Assembly (NCBI GenBank): GCA_910589015.1
Contig: CAJUSA010000005.1
Coordinates: forward strand, 4,786-68,785
Source: an uncultured Christensenellaceae bacterium
GTDB taxonomy: Bacteria; Bacillota; Clostridia; Christensenellales; Borkfalkiaceae
Reading direction: 5' to 3'
Length of the DNA: 64,000 bases
The position numbers and the translations under genes were made by a program. The notes beneath the pieces were generated by a model, which had not been told where the DNA came from, did no database searches, and saw nothing but the letters and a program-made list of their open reading frames with translations. Position 1 is the stretch's first letter. The number at the start of each line of letters is the position of its first letter. Of the stretch, positions 49,310-57,164 are shown one piece after another.

Positions 49310-49870
49310 ATGAAAGCGGAAGTCGCAAAAAAATATGCACGCGTGACGGCGGTCGGGCTGGCGCAGATCGCCATGTTTGCGGCGCTCATGGTGGCGGGGG
49401 CGCGCATTTCCATTCCCTTCTTTCCCGTACCGCTCACCTTTCAGACGGTGTTCGCCGTGCTTGCGGGGTTGATGCTCGGGGCGAAGAAGGGCGTTGCCGC
49501 CATGCTCGTGTACGCGTTTATGGGGCTTGTCGGGCTGCCCGTGTTTTCGGGCGGCGGCGGAATTTTCTACGTCGTCAAGCCCTCGTTCGGTTATATTATC
49601 GGCTTTGCGTTCAGCGCGCTCGTCGGCGGGCTGATTTGCGGCAAGGGCAAGCCGACGGCGCGCCGCTATCTCGTTGCGTCCGTTGCCGCGATGTTTGTCG
49701 ATTACATAATCGGGATTGCGTATTTTATTATGGTGTGGCAGCTCACGGTCGGCAAAGGGTTGGGTATGGCGGTCGTCACCTATAATCTTTTGTATATTCC
49801 CAAAGACCTTGTGCTCTGTCTGTTTTCGGGCGTGCTTGCCAAAAAGACGTCCGCGGCGATCCGCCGTTAA
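49310..49870 (+). CDS. bioY: BioY biotin transporter, substrate-binding (S) component
   Basis: A 186-residue membrane protein with about six hydrophobic helices. It has the BioY pattern: FAALMVAGARISIPFFPVPLTFQT, then GAKKGVAAMLVYAFMGLVGLPVF, then PSFGYIIGFAFSA. It binds biotin and normally works with ECF energy-coupling proteins (EcfAAT), none of which are in this window. RBS AAAGGA; 10 bp after metK and followed by a strong terminator, so it is the last gene of the metK transcript. No BirA site was recognised. Confidence 0.92.
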   Translation: MKAEVAKKYARVTAVGLAQIAMFAALMVAGARISIPFFPVPLTFQTVFAVLAGLMLGAKKGVAAMLVYAFMGLVGLPVFSGGGGIFYVVKPSFGYIIGFAFSALVGGLICGKGKPTARRYLVASVAAMFVDYIIGIAYFIMVWQLTVGKGLGMAVVTYNLLYIPKDLVLCLFSGVLAKKTSAAIRR

Positions 49871-49886
49871 CATTTTTACGATCGTA

Positions 49887-49916
49887 AACGCATCTGCTCG
49901 CAGGTGCGTTTTTTTT
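49887..49916 (+). terminator. Terminator after bioY
   Basis: A 10-bp stem AACGCATCTG / CAGGTGCGTT (one G·T pair), CTCG loop, then eight T residues to 49916. Confidence 0.88.
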
Positions 49917-50013
49917 CACGCAATTATCATTTTATAATCGGTTTCATTTTGGTTATTGCACACAAGAAAGTGTTATATAATAATTGTTAAGTAAAAAACT
50001 GTAAGGAAACGTT

Positions 50014-51765
50014 ATGGCAAAGTTATTGAAGTATCTCAAACCAATGGAATGGCTGTTCGCCGTGTTTGCGGTGGGGTTCATTGTGTTGCAGGTCTGGCTG
50101 GAAATCAAAATTCCCGACTATATGGCAACGCTTACCGCAGTCATCACGGGCAGCGGCGGAGGCATGCGCGACATCTGGATCAACGGCGCATATATGCTTG
50201 CCTGCGCGGTGGGGTCGGTCGCCTCGTCGGTGATCACAGCATTTTTCGTGGCGCGCATCGCTTCGAATTTTACGGCGCGTATCCGCGATAAACTCTATTG
50301 CAAAGTACAGTCGTTCTCGCTTGAAGAGCTCAACCGTTTTTCGACGGCGTCGCTCATCACCCGCACGACCAACGACGTGCAGCAGGTGCAGATGCTCATT
50401 GCAATGGGCTTGCAGATCCTCATCAAAGCGCCCGTCACCGCCGTGTGGGGCATTTGCGTGATTGCGGGCAAGGAATGGCAGTGGTCGGTCGCTACCGCCG
50501 TGGCGGTCGCCGCCATGCTGCTGTGCTTTGCCGTCATGTTATTGCTTGTTTACAACAAGTTCCGCAAAATGCAGCGCCTGACCGACGACCTTAACCGCGT
50601 CACCCGCGAAAATCTCACCGGACTGCGCGTCATTCGCGCCTATAACGGCGAAGACTATCAGGAAAAGAAGTTTGCTTCCGTCAACGACGAATTTACGAAA
50701 ACCAACCTCTTTACGGGCAGAGTCATGACCTTTCTGTCGCCCTTCCTTTCCGTCGTCATGATGGGGCTGAACATCGCCATTTACTGGATCGGCGCGGCGC
50801 TCATCAACGGCACGCAGAGCGCGGCGGAAGCCTATGTTCTGCTCAGCGATATGGTGGTGTTCATGTCGTACGGCATGCTCATCGTATCGGCGTTTATCAT
50901 GCTCGCCATGGTGTTCATGTTTATGCCCCGCGCGTTTGTTTCGGCGCGCCGTATCCGCGAAGTGCTCGAAACGCAGTGCCGCGTGCAGGAAGGCGCAGGC
51001 GTGGGGGAAACCGACGAAACGGGCACGGTGCGGTTTGAAAACGTGCGTTTTCGCTACCCCGACGGCGGCGAAGACGTGCTCACCGATATCAGTTTTTCGG
51101 CGCAGAAAGGGCAGACCGTGGCGTTCATCGGCTCAACGGGTTGCGGAAAAAGCACGATCGTCAACCTTGTTTCGCGTTTTTATGACGTAACCGAGGGCAA
51201 TGTTCTCGTCGATGGGCACGACGTGCGCGACTATAAAAAGAGCGAGCTTAACAAAAAGGTCAGTTACGTTTCGCAAAAGGCAGTGCTATTCTCGGGCAGT
51301 ATCCGTTCGAATATCGACTTCGGCGACAACGACGCGACGGACGAGGAAGTCAAACGCGCCGTGGAAATTGCGCAGAGCACCGATTTTGTCCTCAAAAAAG
51401 AGGACGGTTACGACGGACACGTCGCGCAGAACGGCAGCAATTTCTCGGGCGGGCAGAAGCAGCGGCTTTCGATCGCCCGCGCCGTGGCGCGCGACGCCGA
51501 GATTTATATTTTCGACGATACGTTTTCGGCGCTCGATTATCAAACCGATAAAAATCTGCGCAAGGCATTGCGGGCGGAAATTCCCGAGGCGACCTTCCTT
51601 ATCGTCGCCCAGCGGATCGGAACGATTAAAGACGCCGATCTGATTCTCGTGCTCGACGACGGCAAGATCGTCGGCGCGGGGAAACACGAAGAACTGCTTC
51701 GTACCTGCCCGACCTATCTCGATATTGCCAAGAGTCAGCTGACGGAGGAGGAAATCCATGCCTAA
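50014..51765 (+). CDS. Heterodimeric ABC exporter subunit with degenerate catalytic site
   Basis: A 583-residue half-transporter: a six-helix type IV exporter domain (about 10-325) and a nucleotide-binding domain with Walker A GSTGCGKST (373-381), a canonical signature FSGGQ (477-481), a Walker B ending in Asp-Asp (IFDDTFSALD) instead of Asp-Glu, and a switch region AQR in place of AHR. Loss of the catalytic Glu and His is the mark of the degenerate subunit of TM287/288-, BmrCD- or LmrCD-like heterodimers. It overlaps the partner gene by 8 bp. RBS TAAGGA. A -10 TATAAT lies at 49976-49981, with no well-spaced -35. The substrate (drug, lipid or peptide) is unknown. Confidence 0.9.
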   Translation: MAKLLKYLKPMEWLFAVFAVGFIVLQVWLEIKIPDYMATLTAVITGSGGGMRDIWINGAYMLACAVGSVASSVITAFFVARIASNFTARIRDKLYCKVQSFSLEELNRFSTASLITRTTNDVQQVQMLIAMGLQILIKAPVTAVWGICVIAGKEWQWSVATAVAVAAMLLCFAVMLLLVYNKFRKMQRLTDDLNRVTRENLTGLRVIRAYNGEDYQEKKFASVNDEFTKTNLFTGRVMTFLSPFLSVVMMGLNIAIYWIGAALINGTQSAAEAYVLLSDMVVFMSYGMLIVSAFIMLAMVFMFMPRAFVSARRIREVLETQCRVQEGAGVGETDETGTVRFENVRFRYPDGGEDVLTDISFSAQKGQTVAFIGSTGCGKSTIVNLVSRFYDVTEGNVLVDGHDVRDYKKSELNKKVSYVSQKAVLFSGSIRSNIDFGDNDATDEEVKRAVEIAQSTDFVLKKEDGYDGHVAQNGSNFSGGQKQRLSIARAVARDAEIYIFDDTFSALDYQTDKNLRKALRAEIPEATFLIVAQRIGTIKDADLILVLDDGKIVGAGKHEELLRTCPTYLDIAKSQLTEEEIHA

Positions 51766-53548
51766 ACATATGCAGACGGCAAGTAAGCCGAAAAATACCA
51801 AAAAAGCCGCGCTCGATCTCATTCAACATTGTAAACCCTTCTGGGGCGCGCTGATCGCGGCGCTGTTGTGCATTCTCGCAAGTACCGTGTTGTCCGTGCT
51901 CGCGCCCCGTTATATCGGCAGTCTGACCGATCTCATCAAAGAGGGTATTTTGCCGACGGGTGTCGCCATCGACATGCAGGCTTATATGAATACCGTCTAC
52001 CTGCTCATCGGGCTTTATGCGGCGGGCGCAGTGCTCAACTACGCGCAAGGATTTATCATGACGACGGTTTCCTGCCGCATGACGCAGTCGCTGCGCAGCG
52101 ATATCAGCAAAAAAATCAATAAAATTCCGCTCAGATATTACGACTCGCACAACTTCGGCGATACGCTTTCGCGCGTGACGAACGACGTCGATACCATTTC
52201 GCAGTCGTTCACGAACAGCATCGCGACCATCGTTTCGGCGTTCTCGACGCTCGTCGGTTGCCTTGTCATGATGTTCGTCACGCAATGGATCATGGCGTTT
52301 GCGGCGATCGGCGCCACAATTCTGGGGTTTGTGCTCATCTTCGCCGTGATGGCGCGTTCGCAAAAATATTTCCGTGCGCGGCAGCAAAGTTTGGCGTCGG
52401 TCAACGGGCACGTCGAAGAATATTACGCGGGTCAGAATATCGTTCGGGCGTATAACGCGGAAGCGGACGCGCGCGCCGACTTCCGCAAACGCAACGATGC
52501 GTTGCGTTTGAATACCTTTAAGGCGGAATTTTTAGGCGGACTTATGCACCCGCTCATGGCGTTTATTGGCAACTTCGGTTATATCATTGTGGTCGTTGTG
52601 GGCGCGGCGCTTGTGTTTACGCCTTCCTACGGGGTGGGGTTCGGCGTGATCACGTCGTTCATGATCTATGTACGACAGTTCACCTCGCCGCTCTCGCAGA
52701 TCGCGCAGGGCATGACGAGCATGCAGTCGGCGGCGTCGGCTTCCGAACGCGTCTTTGAATTTTTGCGCGAGCAGGAACTTTCCGACGAAAGCGGCAAACG
52801 CCGGGCGGTGCAAACCGTGAAAGGGGACGTCGCCTTTTCGAACGTGCGGTTCGGCTATGACGAAAATAAAATCATTATCCGCAATTTCTCGGCGCAGGTC
52901 AAGGCGGGGCAGAAGGTCGCCATCGTCGGGCCGACGGGCGCGGGCAAAACGACGATCGTCAACCTGCTTATGCGCTTTTACGAGCTGAACGGCGGTTCGA
53001 TTTCCATCGACGGCGTGCCGACCGAATCCATTACGCGTGAAAACGTGCACGATCTCTTCGGCATGGTGTTGCAGGATACCTGGCTGTTCGAGGGTACGTT
53101 GCGCGATAACCTCACTTACGGCAAGAGCGAAGTGAGCGACGAACGGCTGTGGGAAATCATCGAGAAAACGGGGCTGACGCATTTTGTGCGCACGTTGCCG
53201 CAGGGGCTCGATACCGTGCTCAACGGCGCGGTGGCGATCTCGGCGGGGCAGAAACAGCTTATCACCATCGCGCGCGCGATGGTTGAGAACGCGCCCATGC
53301 TCATTTTAGACGAGGCGACTTCATCCGTCGATACGCGCACGGAATTGCAGATTCAGAAGGCGATCGACGCGCTCACTGCGGGCAGAACGAGTTTCGTGAT
53401 CGCACACCGCCTTTCCACGATCCGCGACGCCGATATGATCTTGTATATGCAGGACGGCGACGTCCGCGAAACGGGCACGCACGAGGAATTGCTCAAAAAG
53501 AACGGTCTGTATGCAAAAATGTATAATTCGCAGTTCGACGTTGCGTAA
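51758..53548 (+). CDS. Heterodimeric ABC exporter subunit with canonical catalytic Glu
   Basis: A 596-residue half-transporter with an N-terminal six-helix domain and a nucleotide-binding domain: Walker A GPTGAGKTT (391-399), Walker B LILDEATSSVD with the catalytic Glu, switch His in IAHRLST. Its signature motif is altered to ISAGQ (Ala for the first Gly). This complements the partner: the weak signature here faces the degenerate Walker site there, giving one working and one silent ATP site. The 8-bp overlap with the upstream gene implies coupled translation in 1:1 ratio. No terminator is obvious before the tRNA promoter 40 bp downstream. Confidence 0.92.
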   Translation: MPKHMQTASKPKNTKKAALDLIQHCKPFWGALIAALLCILASTVLSVLAPRYIGSLTDLIKEGILPTGVAIDMQAYMNTVYLLIGLYAAGAVLNYAQGFIMTTVSCRMTQSLRSDISKKINKIPLRYYDSHNFGDTLSRVTNDVDTISQSFTNSIATIVSAFSTLVGCLVMMFVTQWIMAFAAIGATILGFVLIFAVMARSQKYFRARQQSLASVNGHVEEYYAGQNIVRAYNAEADARADFRKRNDALRLNTFKAEFLGGLMHPLMAFIGNFGYIIVVVVGAALVFTPSYGVGFGVITSFMIYVRQFTSPLSQIAQGMTSMQSAASASERVFEFLREQELSDESGKRRAVQTVKGDVAFSNVRFGYDENKIIIRNFSAQVKAGQKVAIVGPTGAGKTTIVNLLMRFYELNGGSISIDGVPTESITRENVHDLFGMVLQDTWLFEGTLRDNLTYGKSEVSDERLWEIIEKTGLTHFVRTLPQGLDTVLNGAVAISAGQKQLITIARAMVENAPMLILDEATSSVDTRTELQIQKAIDALTAGRTSFVIAHRLSTIRDADMILYMQDGDVRETGTHEELLKKNGLYAKMYNSQFDVA

Positions 53549-53588
53549 CGAAAGTCAAAAAGGTTTTACGAAAGCGGTAAAAAAACGC

Positions 53589-53617
53589 TTGCAAAATGCC
53601 GAAGTGTTTGTTATAAT
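53589..53617 (+). promoter_or_regulatory. tRNA-Pro promoter
   Basis: -35 TTGCAA (53589-53594), 17-bp spacer, -10 TATAAT (53612-53617), 11 bp before the mature tRNA 5' end. Confidence 0.8.
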
Positions 53618-53628
53618 AAGAGAAGCAT

Positions 53629-53705
53629 TGAGGCGTAGCGCAGCTTGGTAGCGCGCTTGGTTCGGGACCAAGAGGTCGCGTGTTCAAATCACGTCGCCTC
53701 AACCA
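53629..53705 (+). tRNA. tRNA-Pro (anticodon CGG), integration target of the element
   Basis: A complete 77-nt cloverleaf including CCA. Acceptor TGAGGCG/CGCCTCA, D arm GCGC..GCGC, anticodon stem CTTGG/CCAAG around loop TTCGGGA (anticodon CGG, reads CCG), T arm GCGTG-TTCAAAT-CACGT, discriminator A. Everything from the anticodon stem onward (53659 on) is duplicated at 62764-62813. The present 3' half is therefore probably supplied by the integrated element, with the original 3' end displaced 9.1 kb to the right. Confidence 0.95.
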
Positions 53706-53708
53706 AAA
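53659..53708 (+). repeat. attL: 50-bp direct repeat (tRNA 3' part)
   Basis: Identical over 50 bp to 62764-62813. It starts GGTTCGGGACCAAG in the anticodon arm and runs through CCA into AAAA. Confidence 0.92.
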
Positions 53709-53749
53709 CCCCCGTTTTTGAGGAATTTTCCCCAAAAACGGGGGTTTTT
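53709..53749 (+). terminator. Terminator after tRNA-Pro (element-borne)
   Basis: A 12-bp stem CCCCCGTTTTTG / CAAAAACGGGGG with a 12-nt loop, then T5. It begins immediately after the att core, so the element supplies a terminator as well as the tRNA 3' end. Confidence 0.8.
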
Positions 53750-53800
53750 CATGCCGTTTTTTCCCCGTCCGTCCCCGTGTTGAAACGGTTTTTGCAGTTT

Positions 53801-53824
53801 TTTGGGTAGTAATTTGGGTAGTAA
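53801..53824. repeat. Candidate integrase arm sites, left end
   Basis: Two adjacent direct copies of TTTGGGTAGTAA (53801-53812 and 53813-53824) between attL and the integrase stop. Related TTTGGGTAGCGAA and TTTTTTGGGTAAA sequences occur near attR. Confidence 0.55.
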
Positions 53825-53828
53825 ATCG

Positions 53829-54854
53829 TTAAAATTTCAGCTTTTCAATTTCCCGCAGTTGGTATTCTTCCGAAAAGTGCGTGTAGACGCCTGCCGTCAT
53901 GTCTTTTTTGTCGGTGTGATCCGTCCAAACGTCTACAAGCGTTTTCGAAATTCCGCATTCCTGGCAGCGGGATATAAACGTGTGCCGTAGGTCGTTCAGA
54001 TGGTGCGCGGGGCATAGGTCTTTGAAATTACCCGTGAAAACGTCGTTTTTCACCGCAAGTTCCTCTTCCGAAAGCGGCAGAACCGCGCGCAGCGCGGGCG
54101 CGATCGGGATTTTGCGGCGGCGTTTTTTCTGCCCTTTGCGGCATTTTCCGCAGATCACGCTGATAAAACCGCCCTCGATCCGCAAGCTATGTATCTCGTC
54201 GCGGCGGATTCCCGTGTAAAGATACACGAAAAACTGCTTGCGATAGGGCGATTGCTCGATCGCCGCCAGGAAGGCATGCACGCTATCGAGGGAAAGCGCC
54301 TTGCCGTTCTCGCGGATATGCCGCGGAATTTTCACGTACTGCATGGGATTGGAAGTGATGATCCTTTCCCCGACAGCCGCGCGGAATACTTCGCCTAAAA
54401 TAAATTTGACCGTTTCCGCCGTTCTGCCTTTCCCTTCGGCAAGGATTCCGTTTAACAGTTCCTGGCATTTCATGGGCGTTATCTGCCGCAAGGGCAGCGC
54501 GCCGATCTTCGGATAAATGTGCAGCTCGGCGCAGCGGTGCTGCGTTTCGAAGGTCAATTTTTCCACGTTCGCCCGCTTGACCTGCAAAAAATACCGCTCG
54601 GCAAAATCAAGAAAATTTTGCGATTTTTTGGGCAGTGCGTCCTTTTTTTCGTCGTTGACGATCCGCACCCATTCGCGGAATGCGTCTTTGACCGTGTTCA
54701 AGTTCTTCGAGGTGAATTGCTTTTCGTATCCGTCGCGGCGGTATCGCACCTGCCACAATCCGTCGCGTGTTTTACGGAAACGCCCGTATTTGAGTTTCGG
54801 CATTCTTTTTATTTCCTCCTCCGAATAAAAAGGCGCCTCGGCTCGGGTTTTCAT
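53829..54854 (-). CDS. Tyrosine recombinase (phage integrase)
   Basis: A 341-residue integrase that would catalyse site-specific recombination at tRNA-Pro. A SAM-like core-binding domain (about 78-170) precedes the catalytic domain with Arg (TGIRRDE, 217/218), a box II NDLRHTF (Arg290; the usual first His is Asn here), DHT (His313) and the nucleophile VYTHF (Tyr324). The start at 54854 is preferred over 54902: its ATG overlaps the TGA of the upstream small gene (ATGA), indicating coupled translation. It lies next to attL with its 3' end toward the tRNA, the standard arrangement. The His-to-Asn change is unusual but occurs at a tolerant position. Confidence 0.9.
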   Translation of the reverse strand: MKTRAEAPFYSEEEIKRMPKLKYGRFRKTRDGLWQVRYRRDGYEKQFTSKNLNTVKDAFREWVRIVNDEKKDALPKKSQNFLDFAERYFLQVKRANVEKLTFETQHRCAELHIYPKIGALPLRQITPMKCQELLNGILAEGKGRTAETVKFILGEVFRAAVGERIITSNPMQYVKIPRHIRENGKALSLDSVHAFLAAIEQSPYRKQFFVYLYTGIRRDEIHSLRIEGGFISVICGKCRKGQKKRRRKIPIAPALRAVLPLSEEELAVKNDVFTGNFKDLCPAHHLNDLRHTFISRCQECGISKTLVDVWTDHTDKKDMTAGVYTHFSEEYQLREIEKLKF

Positions 54855-55072
54855 TTCGCTATCGCATTTAAACCAGGGCAAATATAAAACGCCGTCGTCC
54901 ATGGCGGCATTTTTTTTAGTTCAGACTTTTCGCCCATACGTGTGCACGCGCGCGGATCGGGCGGTGCGATTGTCAGTGCAGGCGCTTGCGCAAGATCCTG
55001 CACGAGCTTGCCGAGCGCGAAAATCGCCTCTTGCAATAGGTTGATCTGCTCTTCTTTCGTGAGTTTTTGCAT
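54851..55072 (-). CDS. Small element protein upstream of and coupled to the integrase
   Basis: 73 residues with the strong RBS AAAGGAGA. It begins MQKLTKEEQINLLQEAIFAL, a predicted amphipathic helix, followed by a Pro-rich, poorly structured tail. The stop codon overlaps the integrase ATG. By position it could be an excisionase or other recombination accessory factor, but no Xis or MerR-like helix-turn-helix is visible, so the function is unknown. A 102-bp AT-rich gap separates it from the repressor gene. Confidence 0.65.
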   Translation of the reverse strand: MQKLTKEEQINLLQEAIFALGKLVQDLAQAPALTIAPPDPRACTRMGEKSELKKMPPWTTAFYICPGLNAIAK

Positions 55073-55174
55073 AAAAAATTCTCCTTTCGGGCTGTTTGCC
55101 CTACGGAAAATTATATAACAAAATCTGCCGACAATTTTAGTCAGCTTTTTACTTGTAAAAAGTTGACTATTTTT

Positions 55175-55546
55175 TTATCTGTTTTCCCATCTTCGTTGTT
55201 CCGATCCTTCGGCGTCGGATTGCCAGGTTTTAATTAAGCCCTGCAAAACGTCCTTTAAGGGGCGGGAAAGCCCGCGGTAATCCTGAATCAGCTTTTGCTC
55301 TTCGAGCGATAGTGCAGGGGCGGCATTGGGCATAACGCCGACGTTTCCGAGGTCGTCCGAACGTCCGAGCAGATAGTCAGCCGATACATTAAAAATTTCG
55401 CACAATTTCGTGAGATATTGTGTATCGGGTATTCTTTTTCCTTTTTCCCAAAGAGAAATACTGTCTTGTGTAATACCGAGTTTAGCCGCAAGTTCCTTTT
55501 GTGTAAGGCATTTTTCAATACGTAACTCTTTCAATATTTGGTGCAT
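55175..55546 (-). CDS. XRE-family transcriptional repressor of the element
   Basis: A 123-residue protein. An N-terminal XRE/Cro-C1 helix-turn-helix (about residues 5-60: KCLTQKELAAKLGITQDSISLWEKGKRIP) is followed by YLLGRSDD, common in Firmicute phage repressors, and a short C-terminal helical region likely to dimerise. It is divergent from the structural genes. The intergenic region carries palindromic sites inside and just downstream of the rightward promoter, so it probably represses the plus-strand genes and maintains the integrated state. There is no peptidase-type cleavage domain, so it is not a LexA-style self-cleaving repressor. Confidence 0.88.
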   Translation of the reverse strand: MHQILKELRIEKCLTQKELAAKLGITQDSISLWEKGKRIPDTQYLTKLCEIFNVSADYLLGRSDDLGNVGVMPNAAPALSLEEQKLIQDYRGLSRPLKDVLQGLIKTWQSDAEGSEQRRWENR

Positions 55547-55591
55547 AATTATCCCCTTTTTGCAATTTTACTACAAAATGTCGTTTTTCTC

Positions 55592-55646
55592 TTGACAAAC
55601 GACCGTTTGTCGTTTATAATCTTTTCGGAATACGACTTTTTGTCGT
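55592..55646 (+). promoter_or_regulatory. Rightward promoter of the element with repressor operators
   Basis: Consensus promoter TTGACA (55592-55597), 17-bp spacer, TATAAT (55615-55620). The spacer is largely a palindrome, GACAAACG-AC-CGTTTGTC (55594-55611). A second palindrome ACGACTTTTTGTCGT lies at 55632-55646, and a half-site TGTCGT near 55579. The leader (55647-55815) contains CCGCC/GGCGG and GAAAGAG/CTCTTTC stems before the next RBS. Confidence 0.82.
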
Positions 55647-55815
55647 TTCATTTCTCCGACGACAACAAAAGAGAATCGAGCGAGCGGGGTGGGAATGCCT
55701 CGCCGTAAGAGATACGAAAGAGGGAATTTGCGCGGGGTCGGAGCCGAGCAGAAACTCTCTTTCACTTTTTTGCAAAAAACCGCCGAGAAACGGCGGAAAA
55801 AAAGGAGAAAAAGAG

Positions 55816-57150
55816 ATGAACAACAAACCCAAAACGCGCCGTCAGACGGCGCAGAAGAACCGCGCGACATCGCGCAAAAGCACAACGCCGAAAACGCGCA
55901 GCACGCCGCCGCGTAAAAGTACCGCGACGGGAACGCGCCGAACGGCGCCAAGAACGCGCAGCACGTCGGCAGCGTCAAGCAAACGACAGCCTTCGTTATG
56001 GCTGCGTTTTTGGGCGGTCGTGTTGGCACTTGTGATCATGGCAAGCGCCGTCTTGATCGTGTTTGAGTTCTGCACGCCGTTCAAGCCGTCGAACGGGTTC
56101 AAAAAAGCGCCTGACGAGATCGTCGGGGTAGACGATATCGAAGGCGCGGGCGCGGGAACGGACGAAATCGACGGATCGTTTATCGTGCAGAACCCGACGG
56201 CAGAGAAAGGCGTTTCGGTGACGTCGCAGAAGATCGCGCGCGCGGCGTACGCGGAAAACGGGATCGAGGAAACGGCGGAAAGTGCGGTTCTTGTAACGCT
56301 CACCGTTACACCCGAAAACGCCGACTTAAAAAGTACGGCGTTCACGCCGCGCTGGAAGAACGCCGCAAGCGAATGGGCAACGGGAAAAGAGGTATCGGAT
56401 TATATCGAGGTGAAGAAGTATCCGACGAACCAAACGCAGGAAACGCTCAGACAGGCAACGATTAGCTTAAAGCAGCCGTTCGGCGAGGTGATCGAGGTGC
56501 AGGCGAGCGTCACGGACTTAACGGACAAAACGGTCGGCACGGTGATCACATGTAACTATATCAAGCGGATCGAAGAAACAGTGCTTACCATGACGAACGG
56601 CGACGAGCCTGCGGGAACGCCCTTCGACGGTTATATCCATTTCAGCAACGGACACGGCGCAACGCCGTATAACCTTTCAGTAGCCTGTACGTTCGGCGTC
56701 GGAACGGTAACGCCGACAATCACGAAAACCGCGCGGATAGAGCTTTCTCCCGAAGTAGTAAACGGAATGAAACAAGCGGCTTACGATCTCGATCACGATC
56801 AAGCCTTCGAGCCTTCGTTAAAAGCGATCAACAAATTTTACAAATACGGCGATAACCTGCAATGGCGCACCTCGGTTTCGGCTTACACATTATTTTGGGG
56901 CGACGACGTCACGACCGACGAAGAAAAAGAAATCTACCGTAAATATTTGGTTCAGGCGCTTTCAAAATGCACGGGCAGCTGCTACGACGTTGTAGCCGAA
57001 ATCACCGCAACCTACGGAACCTTTACGGAAGAAAAAACGGTGAATTTACCGCGTAACACGGAAAGTTATTCGACACTTCGTATTGATTACAGCGGCATAA
57101 TCAAGAGCACGGACAACGTGACGGCAGATACGCCGAACATAGAGTTCTGA
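55816..57150 (+). CDS. Element protein with basic N-terminus and one TM helix, unknown family
   Basis: 444 residues, RBS AAGGAGA. Residues 1-58 are extremely basic (Arg/Lys/Thr/Ser-rich, low complexity) and would face the cytoplasm or nucleic acid. A single TM helix spans about 61-83. Residues 84-444 are predicted extracytoplasmic and beta-rich, with CTGSC near the C-terminal part. It is the first gene of the rightward operon, 14 bp before the next. By position in an inovirus-like element it may be a virion or assembly protein, but I recognise no family. It could also be a host-interaction protein. Confidence 0.7.
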   Translation: MNNKPKTRRQTAQKNRATSRKSTTPKTRSTPPRKSTATGTRRTAPRTRSTSAASSKRQPSLWLRFWAVVLALVIMASAVLIVFEFCTPFKPSNGFKKAPDEIVGVDDIEGAGAGTDEIDGSFIVQNPTAEKGVSVTSQKIARAAYAENGIEETAESAVLVTLTVTPENADLKSTAFTPRWKNAASEWATGKEVSDYIEVKKYPTNQTQETLRQATISLKQPFGEVIEVQASVTDLTDKTVGTVITCNYIKRIEETVLTMTNGDEPAGTPFDGYIHFSNGHGATPYNLSVACTFGVGTVTPTITKTARIELSPEVVNGMKQAAYDLDHDQAFEPSLKAINKFYKYGDNLQWRTSVSAYTLFWGDDVTTDEEKEIYRKYLVQALSKCTGSCYDVVAEITATYGTFTEEKTVNLPRNTESYSTLRIDYSGIIKSTDNVTADTPNIEF

Positions 57151-57164
57151 TAAAGGGGGACGGC

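Noticed and set aside
55689..55916. 75-codon ORF overlapping the start of the 444-residue element protein
   Set aside because: No good RBS; it traverses leader hairpins and then an alternative frame of the low-complexity N-terminus of the real gene.
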